From Tumebacillus_A lipolyticus (GTDB lineage Bacteria > Bacillota > Bacilli > Tumebacillales > Tumebacillaceae), in contig NZ_JBHUIO010000012.1 of NCBI RefSeq assembly GCF_042682745.1, forward strand, positions 1-46,309: DNA of 46,309 nucleotides, written 5' to 3'. Positions within the stretch are counted from its first letter, which is position 1, and the number at the start of each line of letters is the position of its first letter. Shown piece by piece: positions 9,998-19,000 of this stretch. The notes beneath the pieces were generated by a model, which was not told where the DNA came from, did no database searches, and worked only from the letters and a program-made list of their open reading frames with translations. The translations under genes were made by a program, and so were the position numbers.

Positions 9998-10930
9998 CTA
10001 GCGATGCTGAACCGTGCAGATCGCTCGGAAGTTGCAGAAGCGGCAGCTGCGCGCATCGAGCGCTGGGCGAAACTCCTCCTCTGGGCGCGGTCTGTTCGCC
10101 TCTGGATCGAGCAACATCAGATCCATCTCCGCCGCACTGTCCAGGATCTTCTGCTCGATCGCCTCCAGCCCCTGAAAGCTGATCTCTTCCTTGTGACAGC
10201 TCCCTTTTAGCAGATATTCGGTGCGTATCTCGATCTTTTCGAGCGGAGCGCCCAGCGCGTTGTGCAGATAGTACGCGTACAGCTGCATCTGCTCCTCATT
10301 TCGGTCATCTTCCAACCCGCTCTTCCAATCGATGATCACATACTTGCCAGCCTCATGCCGATACAGCGCATCCAACTTGACATACACTTTGATCCCCTGC
10401 AGGTAAAACGAGTTCAGCTTTTCCACTTCGACCAAGCGATACTCCGGATTGCGGATCACCTCGTGCAAGCTCTCACTCTGGATCAGATGATCCACACAGG
10501 CTCCCATCCGGCTCTTGATCTCTGCGACCGCCCGATCGGCTAGGCGCTTCTCTTGAGAATAGTAAAGCTCAGCCAGCATCTTCCGCCGCTTGGGCGCCTG
10601 CCACCACGCGTCCGCATCGAGCGATTCGCGATACGCCTGATTGAGCAGGTTGCGAACGCGCTGGAACAGCTCATCCCGCAGAAAGCCGACCCCTTTTTGC
10701 TCCCAGCGGTTGATGTACATCTCTGCCGCATCGTGCAGGGTCTCGCCCAAGTACAGGTACAGGTTGAGCAATTGCTTGAGCCGGTACAGCGCTTGTGCCC
10801 GCTCTGGCGCATCTGCCCGCCAGCCGTTGTGCGAGCCATAATACTGATAGTAATATTTGCGCGGACACTCTTGAAAGAACTGATCGCGCGAATGAGACCA
10901 TGACTTTTCTGGGTGAGGATGGAACGACAC
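9998..10930 (-). CDS. PD-(D/E)XK nuclease-family protein with Cas4/AddB-like Fe-S cysteines
   Basis: A 310-residue protein of the RecB/Cas4-like PD-(D/E)XK family. The catalytic core is visible as KLDALYRHEAGKYVIIDWKSG near residues 190-210, with D in the first strand and the DxK element IDWKSG, and a downstream QMQLYAYYL (the QxxxY motif). An N-terminal Cys (QECPRKYYYQYY, residue 22) and a C-terminal CRFCNFRAIC cluster match the four-cysteine 4Fe-4S arrangement of AddB and Cas4. I chose the GTG at 10930, because it has AGGAGGGG 8 bases upstream. The longer ATG-like start would begin inside the hemW terminator. No CRISPR or AddA partner is in the window. The role is unknown, perhaps DNA repair. 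Confidence 0.8.
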   Translation of the reverse strand: MSFHPHPEKSWSHSRDQFFQECPRKYYYQYYGSHNGWRADAPERAQALYRLKQLLNLYLYLGETLHDAAEMYINRWEQKGVGFLRDELFQRVRNLLNQAYRESLDADAWWQAPKRRKMLAELYYSQEKRLADRAVAEIKSRMGACVDHLIQSESLHEVIRNPEYRLVEVEKLNSFYLQGIKVYVKLDALYRHEAGKYVIIDWKSGLEDDRNEEQMQLYAYYLHNALGAPLEKIEIRTEYLLKGSCHKEEISFQGLEAIEQKILDSAAEMDLMLLDPEANRPRPEEEFRPALDARSCRFCNFRAICTVQHR

Positions 10931-10944
10931 CCGCTTCCCCTCCT

Positions 10945-10985
10945 GAAAAAAGAGCACCCGCCCGATCGGCCAAGTGCTCTTCTCT
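10945..10985. terminator. Bidirectional terminator after hemW
   Basis: Stem arms AGAGCACCCG / CAAGTGCTCT (10951-10980), with a palindromic CCGATCGG in the middle, are flanked by an A tract (10945-10950). On the minus strand this reads as a hairpin plus TTTTTT directly after the hemW stop codon. Confidence 0.8.
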
Positions 10986-12122
10986 TTATTCTAAAAACGC
11001 AGCGTACACTTCGTTTGCCAAGAAAATGCCTTGTGCGGTCAGCCGCACCCCGACATCGTCCACCGCGAGCAAGCCCAGCGCTTCAAAGCGAGCGACGATC
11101 TCGCCAAACACGTCGAGCATGTCCACGCCGTGGCGTTCCCGAAAGCGCTGAAACGACACACCTTCGATCAGCCGCAGCCCCAAGATCATCGTGTCCTCCT
11201 GCTGCATTCGAACCTCGATCTGCTCCTGCTCGACCACCGGGCGCGTTCCCTGCAGGGTCGTTTCGATATAGTCGGGGACGTTTTTCTGATTGATGTAACG
11301 CACCCCATCGACATAGCCGTGCGCACCGGAGCCGACCGCCAGATACGGCTCATTGCGCCAGTACACCTGATTGTGGCGAGAACGATGCCCGCGCTTGGCC
11401 CAGTTGGAAATCTCGTACATCTCGTAGCCCGCCGCTCTCAGTCGGTCGATCACCATCTGGTACATCTGGATCTCGTCCTCCTCAGGCGGCAAGATCAGCT
11501 GTCCCCGGTTGTGCCACGTATAAAACGGGGTGCCCTCCTCCACCTTGAGCGAGTAGGCGGACACATGCTCCGGCCCCAAATCGATCAGCGCCTGCAGCGT
11601 GTGCTGCAACGCCGCTAGCGACTGTCCAGGCAATCCGAACATCAGATCGAGGTTGATCGAATCAAACCCAGCCAGACGTGCCAACTCCCATGACTGGTAG
11701 ACGGCGTCGCGGTCATGCAACCGTCCGAGCTTCTGCAGCAGGTCGTTCTCAAAGCTCTGAACCCCAAAGCTCAACCGGGTCGCCCCACCGTCCTTCAAGA
11801 CGCGCAGCTTCTCCAGATCGACCGTCCCCGGATTGGCTTCGACAGAGATCTCCACACCGTCCGCCATGCGAAAGTGGCGATGCAGCATCTCCATCATCCG
11901 CTCCGTCTGGCGGCTGTCAAACATCGTCGGCGTGCCGCCGCCAAAGAACACCGTCTTCAACAGATCGTGATCATAGTCGGCCGCCACCCGCTCCAGCTCA
12001 AGATCCAAGCCGTTCAGATAGCGCTCCATCACATCTGACGTCGACACGTAGGAGTTAAAATCGCAATAATAGCATTTTGACGCACAAAACGGAATGTGGA
12101 CATACAAGGAAGAAACACTCAT
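10986..12122 (-). CDS. hemW: Radical-SAM heme chaperone HemW
   Basis: HemW (378 residues; formerly annotated as coproporphyrinogen III oxidase-like HemN) inserts or carries heme. The radical-SAM motif is CASKCYYCDFNS at residues 13-24 (CxxxCxxC), with FGGGTPTMF near residue 60. The N-terminus lacks the extension of true HemN and the motif follows SLYVHIPF, as in HemW. The C-terminal HemN domain ends the protein. It lies between lepA and hrcA as in B. subtilis. Confidence 0.93.
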   Translation of the reverse strand: MSVSSLYVHIPFCASKCYYCDFNSYVSTSDVMERYLNGLDLELERVAADYDHDLLKTVFFGGGTPTMFDSRQTERMMEMLHRHFRMADGVEISVEANPGTVDLEKLRVLKDGGATRLSFGVQSFENDLLQKLGRLHDRDAVYQSWELARLAGFDSINLDLMFGLPGQSLAALQHTLQALIDLGPEHVSAYSLKVEEGTPFYTWHNRGQLILPPEEDEIQMYQMVIDRLRAAGYEMYEISNWAKRGHRSRHNQVYWRNEPYLAVGSGAHGYVDGVRYINQKNVPDYIETTLQGTRPVVEQEQIEVRMQQEDTMILGLRLIEGVSFQRFRERHGVDMLDVFGEIVARFEALGLLAVDDVGVRLTAQGIFLANEVYAAFLE

Positions 12123-12133
12123 CCTGCCGTCCT

Positions 12134-13453
12134 CTACACGAACATGCGCAGCGATTGCACTGGCGACTCGATCTGGAAGCCTAAGCGCGGCTGGTTGATG
12201 TTGTCACCGACCTTCAGCAGATGCGCCCGTTCCTGATAGTATTCGATCACGCGGTCGACCTCTTCTCGGCTCACCGCTTCCAAGCGGCCGAGGATCAACT
12301 GCGCGATCTCCTCTGGCGTCTCGGTCATCGCCGGACGGTGCTGTCGCTCTCCAGTTTCGGTTACCTGGACCGTCTCTTCCCACGGCATGCGGTTCGCCTG
12401 ATCGAGATAGCCGACCATCTCCGGGCACAGGGCTGCCTGTTGGGTGAAGCCGAGGGCAAAGGAGAACAGCGTGATGTTCGGGTTGTGGGCGATCCGGTTG
12501 GCAAAATTGTCGACCTCATTGCTCCACGTGGTGACGATCAGCCCTTTTAAATCAGATTCGATCGCTTGCGGGCTGGCGAGCGGTACGTCGATCATCTTCG
12601 ACAGCGCAAAAGCGAGCGGAGCCGCCTTGATGCTGGTTGGGATGATGTAGTCGAACTTGGTAAATCCGGGCACCTCTTCGACCATGCGGCGGAACGTCTC
12701 CAGGACGATCGCCAGGTTCAAAAACCCGTAGTTGATGAACACATAGCGTCCGTTCAGCTCCGACTCCTTCTCCAGATCTTCTGTAGAGGTGCGAAGCAGC
12801 GGCGTGCCGTACTGAACAAAATGCCAGTCGCGCAGGTTGTTGTCGCGCGGCGGGAACGCTTCATAGCGCTCGATCATCGCCTTGAGGATGTTCAGCGTCA
12901 CCGGCTCCTGCTCGCTCTTTTCATACTCTTGCGCGATAAACGGAACGACCGACTTCGCCGTCTCCAAGTCTTTGAGCATCAGGCTGATATAGCCCACGTA
13001 AAACGCGGTGTTCGGCGACGGTGCCATCTCGTGCGCATGTTTAAAATGGTCGAGCGACTCTTCGAGATGAAACTCTTTCATCATGCAGTATCCGAGCTCA
13101 AACACCGCGTTGGACGCCATCGGCACCAGCTCGATCACCCGGAACAGCGGGTTGATCGCCGGGCCGAACAGCTTCTCGCCCATCAGCGTATGTGCGACGC
13201 GATAAAACGCTTCCGGGTCGCCCGGGTTCATCACACAGCTCTCGAACACTTCAGCACCCTTGTCCAGTTCGAGCATCCGCAAAATAAATGCGTAGCGCTG
13301 ATAGATGCGAATATCAAAAAATCGCGAACGAAGTGCGGTGTTCAGCAGATCTTGCGCTTTGTCATACTCCTCGTTCGCCATCAAATCTTCTATGTGTTGC
13401 AACATCTCATCAACCTGTTGCAGTTCTCTCAAACGCTCTTCCTGTTCGGACAT
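12134..13453 (-). CDS. TPR protein with a C-terminal phosphoribosyltransferase-like domain, function unknown
   Basis: A 439-residue cytosolic protein without signal peptide. The first half (about residues 15-200) is helical and TPR-like (NEEYDKAQDLLNTALRSR, ESLDHFKHAHEMAPSPNTAF). The second half has alternating strands and helices. The stretch FDYIIPTSIKAAPLAFALSK followed by LKGLIVTTWSNEVDNFANRI resembles the PRTase fold, but I do not see a canonical PRPP loop, so activity is doubtful. It has its own promoter (-10 TACAAT) and may be cotranscribed with hemW, 11 bases downstream. No function is recognised. Confidence 0.75.
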   Translation of the reverse strand: MSEQEERLRELQQVDEMLQHIEDLMANEEYDKAQDLLNTALRSRFFDIRIYQRYAFILRMLELDKGAEVFESCVMNPGDPEAFYRVAHTLMGEKLFGPAINPLFRVIELVPMASNAVFELGYCMMKEFHLEESLDHFKHAHEMAPSPNTAFYVGYISLMLKDLETAKSVVPFIAQEYEKSEQEPVTLNILKAMIERYEAFPPRDNNLRDWHFVQYGTPLLRTSTEDLEKESELNGRYVFINYGFLNLAIVLETFRRMVEEVPGFTKFDYIIPTSIKAAPLAFALSKMIDVPLASPQAIESDLKGLIVTTWSNEVDNFANRIAHNPNITLFSFALGFTQQAALCPEMVGYLDQANRMPWEETVQVTETGERQHRPAMTETPEEIAQLILGRLEAVSREEVDRVIEYYQERAHLLKVGDNINQPRLGFQIESPVQSLRMFV

Positions 13454-13492
13454 CGTAGAATCCCCTTTCCCTGACCGATCCGGTCAAACGCT

Positions 13493-13522
13493 ATTGTACC
13501 ATGAAAAAAAGACGCCCCGCAA
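13493..13522 (-). promoter_or_regulatory. Candidate sigma-A promoter of the TPR gene
   Basis: The -10 TACAAT (13493-13498) is good, but the -35 TTGCGG (13517-13522, 18-base spacer) is weak and overlaps the lepA terminator. Between promoter and start codon lies TGACC-GGATC-GGTCA, a small dyad that could be an operator. Confidence 0.45.
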
Positions 13523-13534
13523 AAGGACGTCTTT
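13504..13534. terminator. Terminator downstream of lepA
   Basis: Arms AAAGACG (13508-13514) and CGTCTTT (13528-13534) form a stem, with a run of T on the minus strand. It lies 49 bases after the lepA stop codon. Confidence 0.7.
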
Positions 13535-13582
13535 ATTTTTCTGTTAAAAGATCGCAGTTCCCTGCAGAAGGAACGACTTCAG

Positions 13583-15391
13583 CTATTCGATCTTGAGCAC
13601 AGCCATGAACGCTTCTTGCGGCACTTCGACAGAGCCGACTTGCTTCATGCGCTTCTTCCCTTCTTTCTGCTTCTCCAGCAGCTTCCGCTTCCGCGAGATG
13701 TCACCGCCGTAACATTTGGCCAAGACGTTTTTGCGAATCGCCTTGATCGTCTCCCGGGAGATCACCTTCTGGCCGATCGCCGCTTGGATCGGCACTTCGA
13801 ACATCTGGCGGGGGATCAGCTCTTTCAGCTTCTCGCACAGCGAGCGCCCGCGTCCGTACGCTTTGTCCTTGTGCACGATGATCGACAGCGCATCGATCGC
13901 TTCGCCGTTTAGCAAGACATCCATCTTGACCAGTTGCGAAGCGCGGTAGCCGATCAGCTCATAGTCGAACGACGCGTATCCTTTCGTGCTCGACTTCAAG
14001 CGATCGAAGAAATCGTAGACGATCTCCGTCAAAGGAATCTCGTAGGTCAGGGTGACCCGGGTCTGATCGAGGTAGGTCATGTCGCTAAACACGCCGCGCT
14101 TTTCTTGGCAAAGCTCCATCACCGTGCCCACAAAGTCTTTTGGCACGATGATCGACGCTTTGACATACGGCTCTTCGATCCGTTCGATCTTCGTCTGCTC
14201 AGGCATTTTCGACGGGTTGTCGATCTCCACGCGCTCGCCGCTCGTCGTGTACACATGATAGACGACAGAGGGCGCGGTCGTGATCAGCGTCAGATCGAAC
14301 TCCCGCTCCAAGCGCTCCTGAATGACCTCCATGTGCAAAAGCCCCAAGAAGCCACAGCGGAATCCGAAGCCGAGCGCAGACGATGTCTCCGGCTCATACT
14401 TGAGGGCAGCATCGTTGAGCTCCATCTTCTCCAGCGCATCGCGCAGGTCGTTATAATCGGCCGTATCGACAGGATACAGACCGCAGAACACCATCGGGTT
14501 GATGCCGCGATAGCCTGGCAGCGGTTCGGCTGCAGGCGCATCGGCCAGCGTCACCGTATCCCCGACGCGAGTGTCGCGAACGTTTTTGATCGACGCGTGA
14601 AAATAGCCGACATCGCCGACCATCAGCGAATCGACAGGCGTGGCTTTGGGCGAGAGCATCCCGCACTCCACGATCTCATACTCGGCGCCAGTTGCCATCA
14701 TGCGAACTTTCATGCCCGCCTTCAGCGTGCCGTTCATGATTCTGATCTGCACGATAACGCCTTTGTATGGGTCAAAGTGCGAGTCGAAGATCAGCGCTTG
14801 CAACGGTTGATCCGGGTCACCGGTCGGAGCTGGCACTTTTTGCACGATCTGCTCCAAGATCTCCCCGATGCCGATGCCCGACTTGGCGGAGGCGAGCACC
14901 GCGTCCGATGCGTCCAGCCCGATCACATCTTCGATCTCCTGCTTCACGCGCTCCGGCTCAGCAGAGGGCAGATCGATCTTGTTGACGACAGGCACGATCT
15001 CCAGATCGTTGTCCAGCGCCAGATAGACGTTCGCCAGCGTCTGCGCCTCGATGCCCTGCGCCGCATCGACGACGAGCAGCGCGCCTTCGCAAGCGGCGAG
15101 CGAGCGGGATACTTCATAGGTGAAGTCGACATGCCCTGGCGTGTCGATCAGGTGCAGGATGTACTCCTCACCATCGTTCGCCTTGTAGTTTAAGCGAACC
15201 GACTGCAGTTTGATCGTGATCCCGCGCTCCCGCTCGATGTCCATGTTGTCGAGCAGTTGGTCTTGCTTCTCACGCGAGGTGATCGCGCCCGTATATTCCA
15301 AAATCCGGTCAGCCAATGTGGACTTCCCGTGGTCAATATGTGCGATAATCGAGAAATTGCGGATCTTCTCCTGACGTTTTCTAGCGTCCAT
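13583..15391 (-). CDS. lepA: Translation elongation factor 4 (LepA)
   Basis: LepA/EF4 is a ribosome-associated GTPase (602 residues). The G1 motif is AHIDHGKSTLADRILEYTG near residue 16, G3 is DTPGHVDF, and G4 is NKIDLPSA. EF-G-like domains II, III and V follow, and the LepA-specific C-terminal domain ends with AKCYGGDISRKRKLLEKQKE. The ORF opens at a GTG three codons earlier. The ATG at 15391 has GGAG 8 bases upstream and is preferred. Its own extended -10 promoter lies upstream. Confidence 0.97.
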   Translation of the reverse strand: MDARKRQEKIRNFSIIAHIDHGKSTLADRILEYTGAITSREKQDQLLDNMDIERERGITIKLQSVRLNYKANDGEEYILHLIDTPGHVDFTYEVSRSLAACEGALLVVDAAQGIEAQTLANVYLALDNDLEIVPVVNKIDLPSAEPERVKQEIEDVIGLDASDAVLASAKSGIGIGEILEQIVQKVPAPTGDPDQPLQALIFDSHFDPYKGVIVQIRIMNGTLKAGMKVRMMATGAEYEIVECGMLSPKATPVDSLMVGDVGYFHASIKNVRDTRVGDTVTLADAPAAEPLPGYRGINPMVFCGLYPVDTADYNDLRDALEKMELNDAALKYEPETSSALGFGFRCGFLGLLHMEVIQERLEREFDLTLITTAPSVVYHVYTTSGERVEIDNPSKMPEQTKIERIEEPYVKASIIVPKDFVGTVMELCQEKRGVFSDMTYLDQTRVTLTYEIPLTEIVYDFFDRLKSSTKGYASFDYELIGYRASQLVKMDVLLNGEAIDALSIIVHKDKAYGRGRSLCEKLKELIPRQMFEVPIQAAIGQKVISRETIKAIRKNVLAKCYGGDISRKRKLLEKQKEGKKRMKQVGSVEVPQEAFMAVLKIE

Positions 15392-15427
15392 CGAGTGCAC
15401 TCCTTCGTTCGTAAAGCATCGCCCATC

Positions 15428-15457
15428 ATTATACCATCAACTGGATTCGGACAGCAA
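15428..15457 (-). promoter_or_regulatory. Sigma-A (extended -10) promoter of lepA
   Basis: TGGTATAAT gives an extended -10 with a perfect TATAAT (15428-15433). The -35 TTGCTG (15452-15457) is 18 bases away. It starts just after the yqxA-like terminator. Confidence 0.75.
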
Positions 15458-15462
15458 CGAAA

Positions 15463-15490
15463 GAAAAAGCCTCGCACTGAGCGCGAGACT
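15463..15490 (-). terminator. Terminator after the yqxA-like gene
   Basis: Minus-strand hairpin GTCTCGC...GCGAGGC (15469-15490) followed by TTTTTC. It separates the sporulation genes from lepA. Confidence 0.75.
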
Positions 15491-15499
15491 TCTCGCCAT

Positions 15500-15859
15500 C
15501 TATTGAGGAAACACCCACTCTTGCAACTTGCCGAGCACGCTCTTCGCCCCCGTCTGCATCCAAGAGCCGATCGTGAGCGAGACCTGATCGAGCGTGTCTG
15601 CCACCACGCTCTCCCCGCCTTCTAACGCATCGCTCAGCTGATCGCCCCAGGGCACTTTGGTGCCGGTGACCTGCTTGCCCAAGATCTTCAGATCCACCTC
15701 GCCGTTCGTCGTGCTCTGGATCGCCAACGCTTGCGGGTCATCCGCACCGACCAGCGAGTTCACGCCTTTTTCTGCCGTCACGATGCCGAACAGGATCATC
15801 GTGGCGAGCAGCACCAAGAGCACACCGTACAGCGCCGCTCCTTCGATCGCACGTCTCAT
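15500..15859 (-). CDS. YqxA-like membrane-anchored protein (DUF3679 candidate)
   Basis: A 119-residue protein with one N-terminal membrane segment (ALYGVLLVLLATMILFGIV, about residues 9-27) and an extracytoplasmic tail. Position between spoIIP and lepA, size, and the pattern VGADDP...GEVDLKILGKQV match B. subtilis YqxA (DUF3679), a sporulation-associated protein of unknown function. The RBS (GGGGGG, 9 bases before ATG) is strong. It is probably cotranscribed with spoIIP. The family assignment comes from synteny and a short motif only. Confidence 0.65.
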   Translation of the reverse strand: MRRAIEGAALYGVLLVLLATMILFGIVTAEKGVNSLVGADDPQALAIQSTTNGEVDLKILGKQVTGTKVPWGDQLSDALEGGESVVADTLDQVSLTIGSWMQTGAKSVLGKLQEWVFPQ

Positions 15860-15963
15860 CTCAGCCGTCCCCCCATCCTCCTGTGATCAGTATCGCCGCA
15901 CCGAACACCTCGCTAAACCTGATTCGACCGATCTGCGCTTTGGCCGTCCGGCCGCTTTACCGA

Positions 15964-17094
15964 TCACTTCGCTTCCGCTTTCAAATACGCTTCGACCACT
16001 TTGGCGATCGCCTTGGAGGTGCGCTCCACCTCCGCCAGCGTGTTGTACGGCCCGCCGATCTCGATCAGCACCATGTTCGGGCTGAGATCCTGGTTGTAGC
16101 GCGTGTCGAAGTTCGCATTGTACGGGCGCAACCACACGCCGCGCGAGAGGCCTGGATACAGGCTGTTCATCTGCTCGTTCAGCTTCGTCGCCAGCGCTCC
16201 ATTTTTTTCTTGGTCCTTGTTGCCGCCGCCCACAATCCAGTAGACAGCCGCATACTCTTCACCATGTACCGTCCTTGTCGTCACATTTCGTGCGCCCGAA
16301 TCGCGGTGGATGTCGAAGATCAGCTTCAGCTCTTTTTGTTCAGCCAACACTTTCTCCACCGTCTTCCGCGAATGGTCATAGGCGTCATCAAAGGGAAACT
16401 GCCAATAGTCTTCTGTCGTCTGCATCCCGGCGATTCCCGACTGCTTCAGATCGCCTAAGATCCACTTGCCCGACTGCTCAATATTTTGAGTGGCGTCATA
16501 AGCGCGGTTGGGATCGGTTTGCCCGATCTCCGACAAAAAAGATTCCCGATTGTGCGAATGGTAAATGTACACCTGCGGTTTGTCGCTCTTGACCGGCTCG
16601 ACCTTTTCCCGCGGCTTCGGGTTCAGGTTGGGCGGCAACTCGCCAAAATCGTGATCGGTCGGCGGCGTGTTGTACTGCGGGTCAGGAGTCAACAGTTTAA
16701 AGTCGGCGACCGCCATGCCCGGAATTTGATAGCCGAGCAAGGTCAGCGGGTTGCTCGTGTCGATGTCGGTAAACACATAGAGAAGCATGCTGGCGATCCC
16801 TTTCGGATAGCCGCCCACCTCTGCCGTCTTGCCTGCCGGAGCGAGCGCCGCATACATCGGGATCTCCTGTGCGAGCATCGTTCCGAGCGACTGTCCAGAC
16901 AGGCTGTGCAAGATGCGTCCGGCCAGCCCCTTTTGACCTTCGCCTGCGATCAGCTGCACAGACACGATGCCCAAGATGATCGCAAGCGCTGCCAGCGCAA
17001 GCGTCATCGTCACGATCGTCATCCGCGCTTTTTGGCCTGTGAAGTTTAGCGTATAATAGCGAAACCGTTTTTTCCGCTCCTCATCCCGTTTCAC
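15964..17094 (-). CDS. spoIIP: Stage II sporulation protein P (SpoIIP)
   Basis: SpoIIP is a membrane-anchored cell-wall amidase/endopeptidase that works with SpoIID and SpoIIM in engulfment. After a basic cytosolic tail there is a membrane anchor (MTIVTMTLALAALAIILGIV, about residues 25-44). The catalytic domain shows VYIYHSHNRESFLSE near residue 172 and IFDIHRDSGARN near 260, the metal-ligand motifs of the family. Length (376 residues) is typical. A sigma-E-type promoter precedes it. Confidence 0.93.
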   Translation of the reverse strand: MKRDEERKKRFRYYTLNFTGQKARMTIVTMTLALAALAIILGIVSVQLIAGEGQKGLAGRILHSLSGQSLGTMLAQEIPMYAALAPAGKTAEVGGYPKGIASMLLYVFTDIDTSNPLTLLGYQIPGMAVADFKLLTPDPQYNTPPTDHDFGELPPNLNPKPREKVEPVKSDKPQVYIYHSHNRESFLSEIGQTDPNRAYDATQNIEQSGKWILGDLKQSGIAGMQTTEDYWQFPFDDAYDHSRKTVEKVLAEQKELKLIFDIHRDSGARNVTTRTVHGEEYAAVYWIVGGGNKDQEKNGALATKLNEQMNSLYPGLSRGVWLRPYNANFDTRYNQDLSPNMVLIEIGGPYNTLAEVERTSKAIAKVVEAYLKAEAK

Positions 17095-17130
17095 TGCGAA
17101 CGACCTCCTCCATCCGTCTCTCTTGTCCCT

Positions 17131-17160
17131 ACTCTATGAACTGCTGTTGCTAGATATGAC
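17131..17160 (-). promoter_or_regulatory. Sigma-E-type promoter of spoIIP
   Basis: On the minus strand, -35 GTCATATC (17153-17160) and -10 CATAGAGT (17131-17138) are separated by 14 bases. This fits the mother-cell sigma-E pattern (GTCATATT / CATACAAT, 13-15 bases). spoIIP is sigma-E controlled in B. subtilis. Just upstream is a long imperfect hairpin followed by TTTTTT (about 17161-17245), which probably ends the lipoprotein/gpr transcript. Confidence 0.6.
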
Positions 17161-17335
17161 AACAAAAAAGAGAGCTCCAATGCATCGAACGATTTGCCTT
17201 GAGGCTGATCGACCACAGCCTGCTGCAAGTTCGAAACATGGAACTCCCTTTCAAACGATAGGATCTTACAAACGATAGGATCTCAAATCATCTGCCACAC
17301 CGATCGGTCGACCGGCTCAGCAATTCACAGTCGAA

Positions 17336-17788
17336 TTACACCTGTACCACAATGCTGTCATACAGCGTCTGCGCCTGTTCCCCCACAAAGATGTCTAAGC
17401 GCCAGATTCCTTTTTCCGGCAGTTTGACCAGTGAGGGCGCATGTGCGACCGCACCGTTCAACTCGCCGCCGAGCGGCCCCTCGAACACGTTCAACTGCTC
17501 ATGCGTCTCCTTTTTCAGCGCCACCACTTTAAACTTGCCGTGCAACTCTTTTGCGTCGCCCCAAAAATGCCACATCAACTTCTGGCCTTCTGAGGTAAGC
17601 GTCGCGTCTTGGAACGCGACCTTGCCCTCGACGCCTCGCATTCTATGATCTCCTACCATAAAGGTAGGGCTCTCCTTCCACATATCGCTGTCACTGACCG
17701 ACTCCTGTGGCGGCTGAATGCCTAACTCTTCGTCATAGCACCCACTCAAGACAACCGCTAATGCTACCGCCACCACCATTTTTCTCAT
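17336..17788 (-). CDS. Lipoprotein, DUF4871-like
   Basis: A 150-residue exported lipoprotein. A short signal sequence (VVAVALAVVLSGC) ends in a lipobox with Cys17. The body contains MWKESPTFMVGDHRMRGVEG, then LMWHFWGDAKELHGKFKVVA, LGGELNGAVAHAPS and a C-terminal KGIWRLDIFVGE. This arrangement is what I recall for DUF4871 proteins of Bacillus, which have no established function. Located between gpr and spoIIP, it may belong to sporulation, but this is inference. Confidence 0.65.
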   Translation of the reverse strand: MRKMVVAVALAVVLSGCYDEELGIQPPQESVSDSDMWKESPTFMVGDHRMRGVEGKVAFQDATLTSEGQKLMWHFWGDAKELHGKFKVVALKKETHEQLNVFEGPLGGELNGAVAHAPSLVKLPEKGIWRLDIFVGEQAQTLYDSIVVQV

Positions 17789-17860
17789 CGCTTTCCACCT
17801 CCTGCCTTATCTGACGCACAGCAGAAAGCGACGGTTACAACTTTTTTCAAACGATCGCTC

Positions 17861-18904
17861 CTAGTGGGTGAACAGGCTCGCATCCTCCATCTTGATCGCG
17901 TCGTGCAGCGCCACGTTCAATCCGTTTGCCAACACGACCGCCAGATCCTCCACAAACGTGTCCACCTCTTTGGGCGTGACCATCAAATTCTGTCCGAGCG
18001 GCTGTAACAGCTCAAAGATCAGCTGCTTCTTCTCCCCTTCATCAAAGCTGGAAAACAGCTTCGTCATCCCGTTGCCGGGCACATCCTGCTCCAAGCGCTG
18101 GACGATCAGATCCATTGCGTCTGACGAGATCGTGACCGCATCGACCACCGTCGGCACCCCGATCGCCACCACCGGCACCCCGAGCGTCTTTTTGTTCAGC
18201 CCTTTGCGCTTGTTGCCTACGCCTGCGCCTGGTGAAATGCCGACATCTGCCACCTGAATGGTGGTGTTCACCCGCTCCAGCGACCGTGCGGCCAGCGCAT
18301 CGACGGCGATGACAAGGTCTGGCTTGATCTTTTTGACGATCCCGTGCACGATTTCGCTCGTCTCGACGCCTGTGATGCCGAGCACGCCGGGCGCGACCGC
18401 GGCGACCGGACGATATCCGCCCTGCTCCACCAGCTCGGGCATGTGATCGAACAGATGGCGCGTCACAAACAGGTTGTCACAGACCAACGGCCCCAGCGAA
18501 TCGGGCGTCACCTTGCGATTCCCAAGCCCGATCACCAGCACGGTCGCCTGCTCGGGCAAGCTGACAAACCGCTTCAGCTCCTCGGCCAACTTTTCGGCTA
18601 CCCGCTTTTGCAGATCAGGATCTTTATATCGCAAACCGGGCACCTCAAACGTCAAATAGTTGCCCTCCATCTTGCCCATGATCTTCGACCCGACCGCATC
18701 TTCGATCACCAGTCGGGTGACGGTGATCCCGTCCAGCTCCTCGCTGGACGTTTTGACCCCCGGAATCGCTCCGCCATGTTCAGGAGAAAAGATCTGATGC
18801 GCTTCGAGCGCCAGATCGGTGCTCACACTGTACGAATTCCAATCGATCTGCTCCGCCTGCGCTGCTGGTTGTTGGCGACCGCTCCACCGAAGCTCTCTGC
18901 CCAC
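17861..18904 (-). CDS. gpr: Germination protease GPR
   Basis: GPR is the spore protease that degrades alpha/beta SASPs in germination. It is made as an inactive zymogen in the forespore. The N-terminal region YSVSTDLALEAHQIF contains the SASP-like self-cleavage site. The core has VIGLGNRKVTPDSLGPLV, GVLGITGVETSEIVHGIV and DLVIAVDALAARSL. 347 residues, close to the family norm. The start is GTG with AGGTGG 6 bases upstream. A weak sigma-G-like promoter (TGCATA, then TAACGCTA) lies on the minus strand near 18959-18986, but I do not list it separately. The target SASP is encoded at 19440-19724. Confidence 0.93.
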   Translation of the reverse strand: MGRELRWSGRQQPAAQAEQIDWNSYSVSTDLALEAHQIFSPEHGGAIPGVKTSSEELDGITVTRLVIEDAVGSKIMGKMEGNYLTFEVPGLRYKDPDLQKRVAEKLAEELKRFVSLPEQATVLVIGLGNRKVTPDSLGPLVCDNLFVTRHLFDHMPELVEQGGYRPVAAVAPGVLGITGVETSEIVHGIVKKIKPDLVIAVDALAARSLERVNTTIQVADVGISPGAGVGNKRKGLNKKTLGVPVVAIGVPTVVDAVTISSDAMDLIVQRLEQDVPGNGMTKLFSSFDEGEKKQLIFELLQPLGQNLMVTPKEVDTFVEDLAVVLANGLNVALHDAIKMEDASLFTH

Positions 18905-19000
18905 TCTGATCCACCTCGCTTATCCTCATTTCATCGAAACGCCACTCTTTGTCAGTAGCGTTACAAATTGGTCGAGAAAGTATGCAAAAAAGGCGATCCC

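Noticed and set aside
17161..17245. The hairpin-rich region before spoIIP as a T-box or other riboswitch.
   Set aside because: No T-box motif (AGGGUGGNACCGCG) is present, and the gene downstream has its own sigma-E promoter after the hairpin. A simple imperfect terminator explains it.
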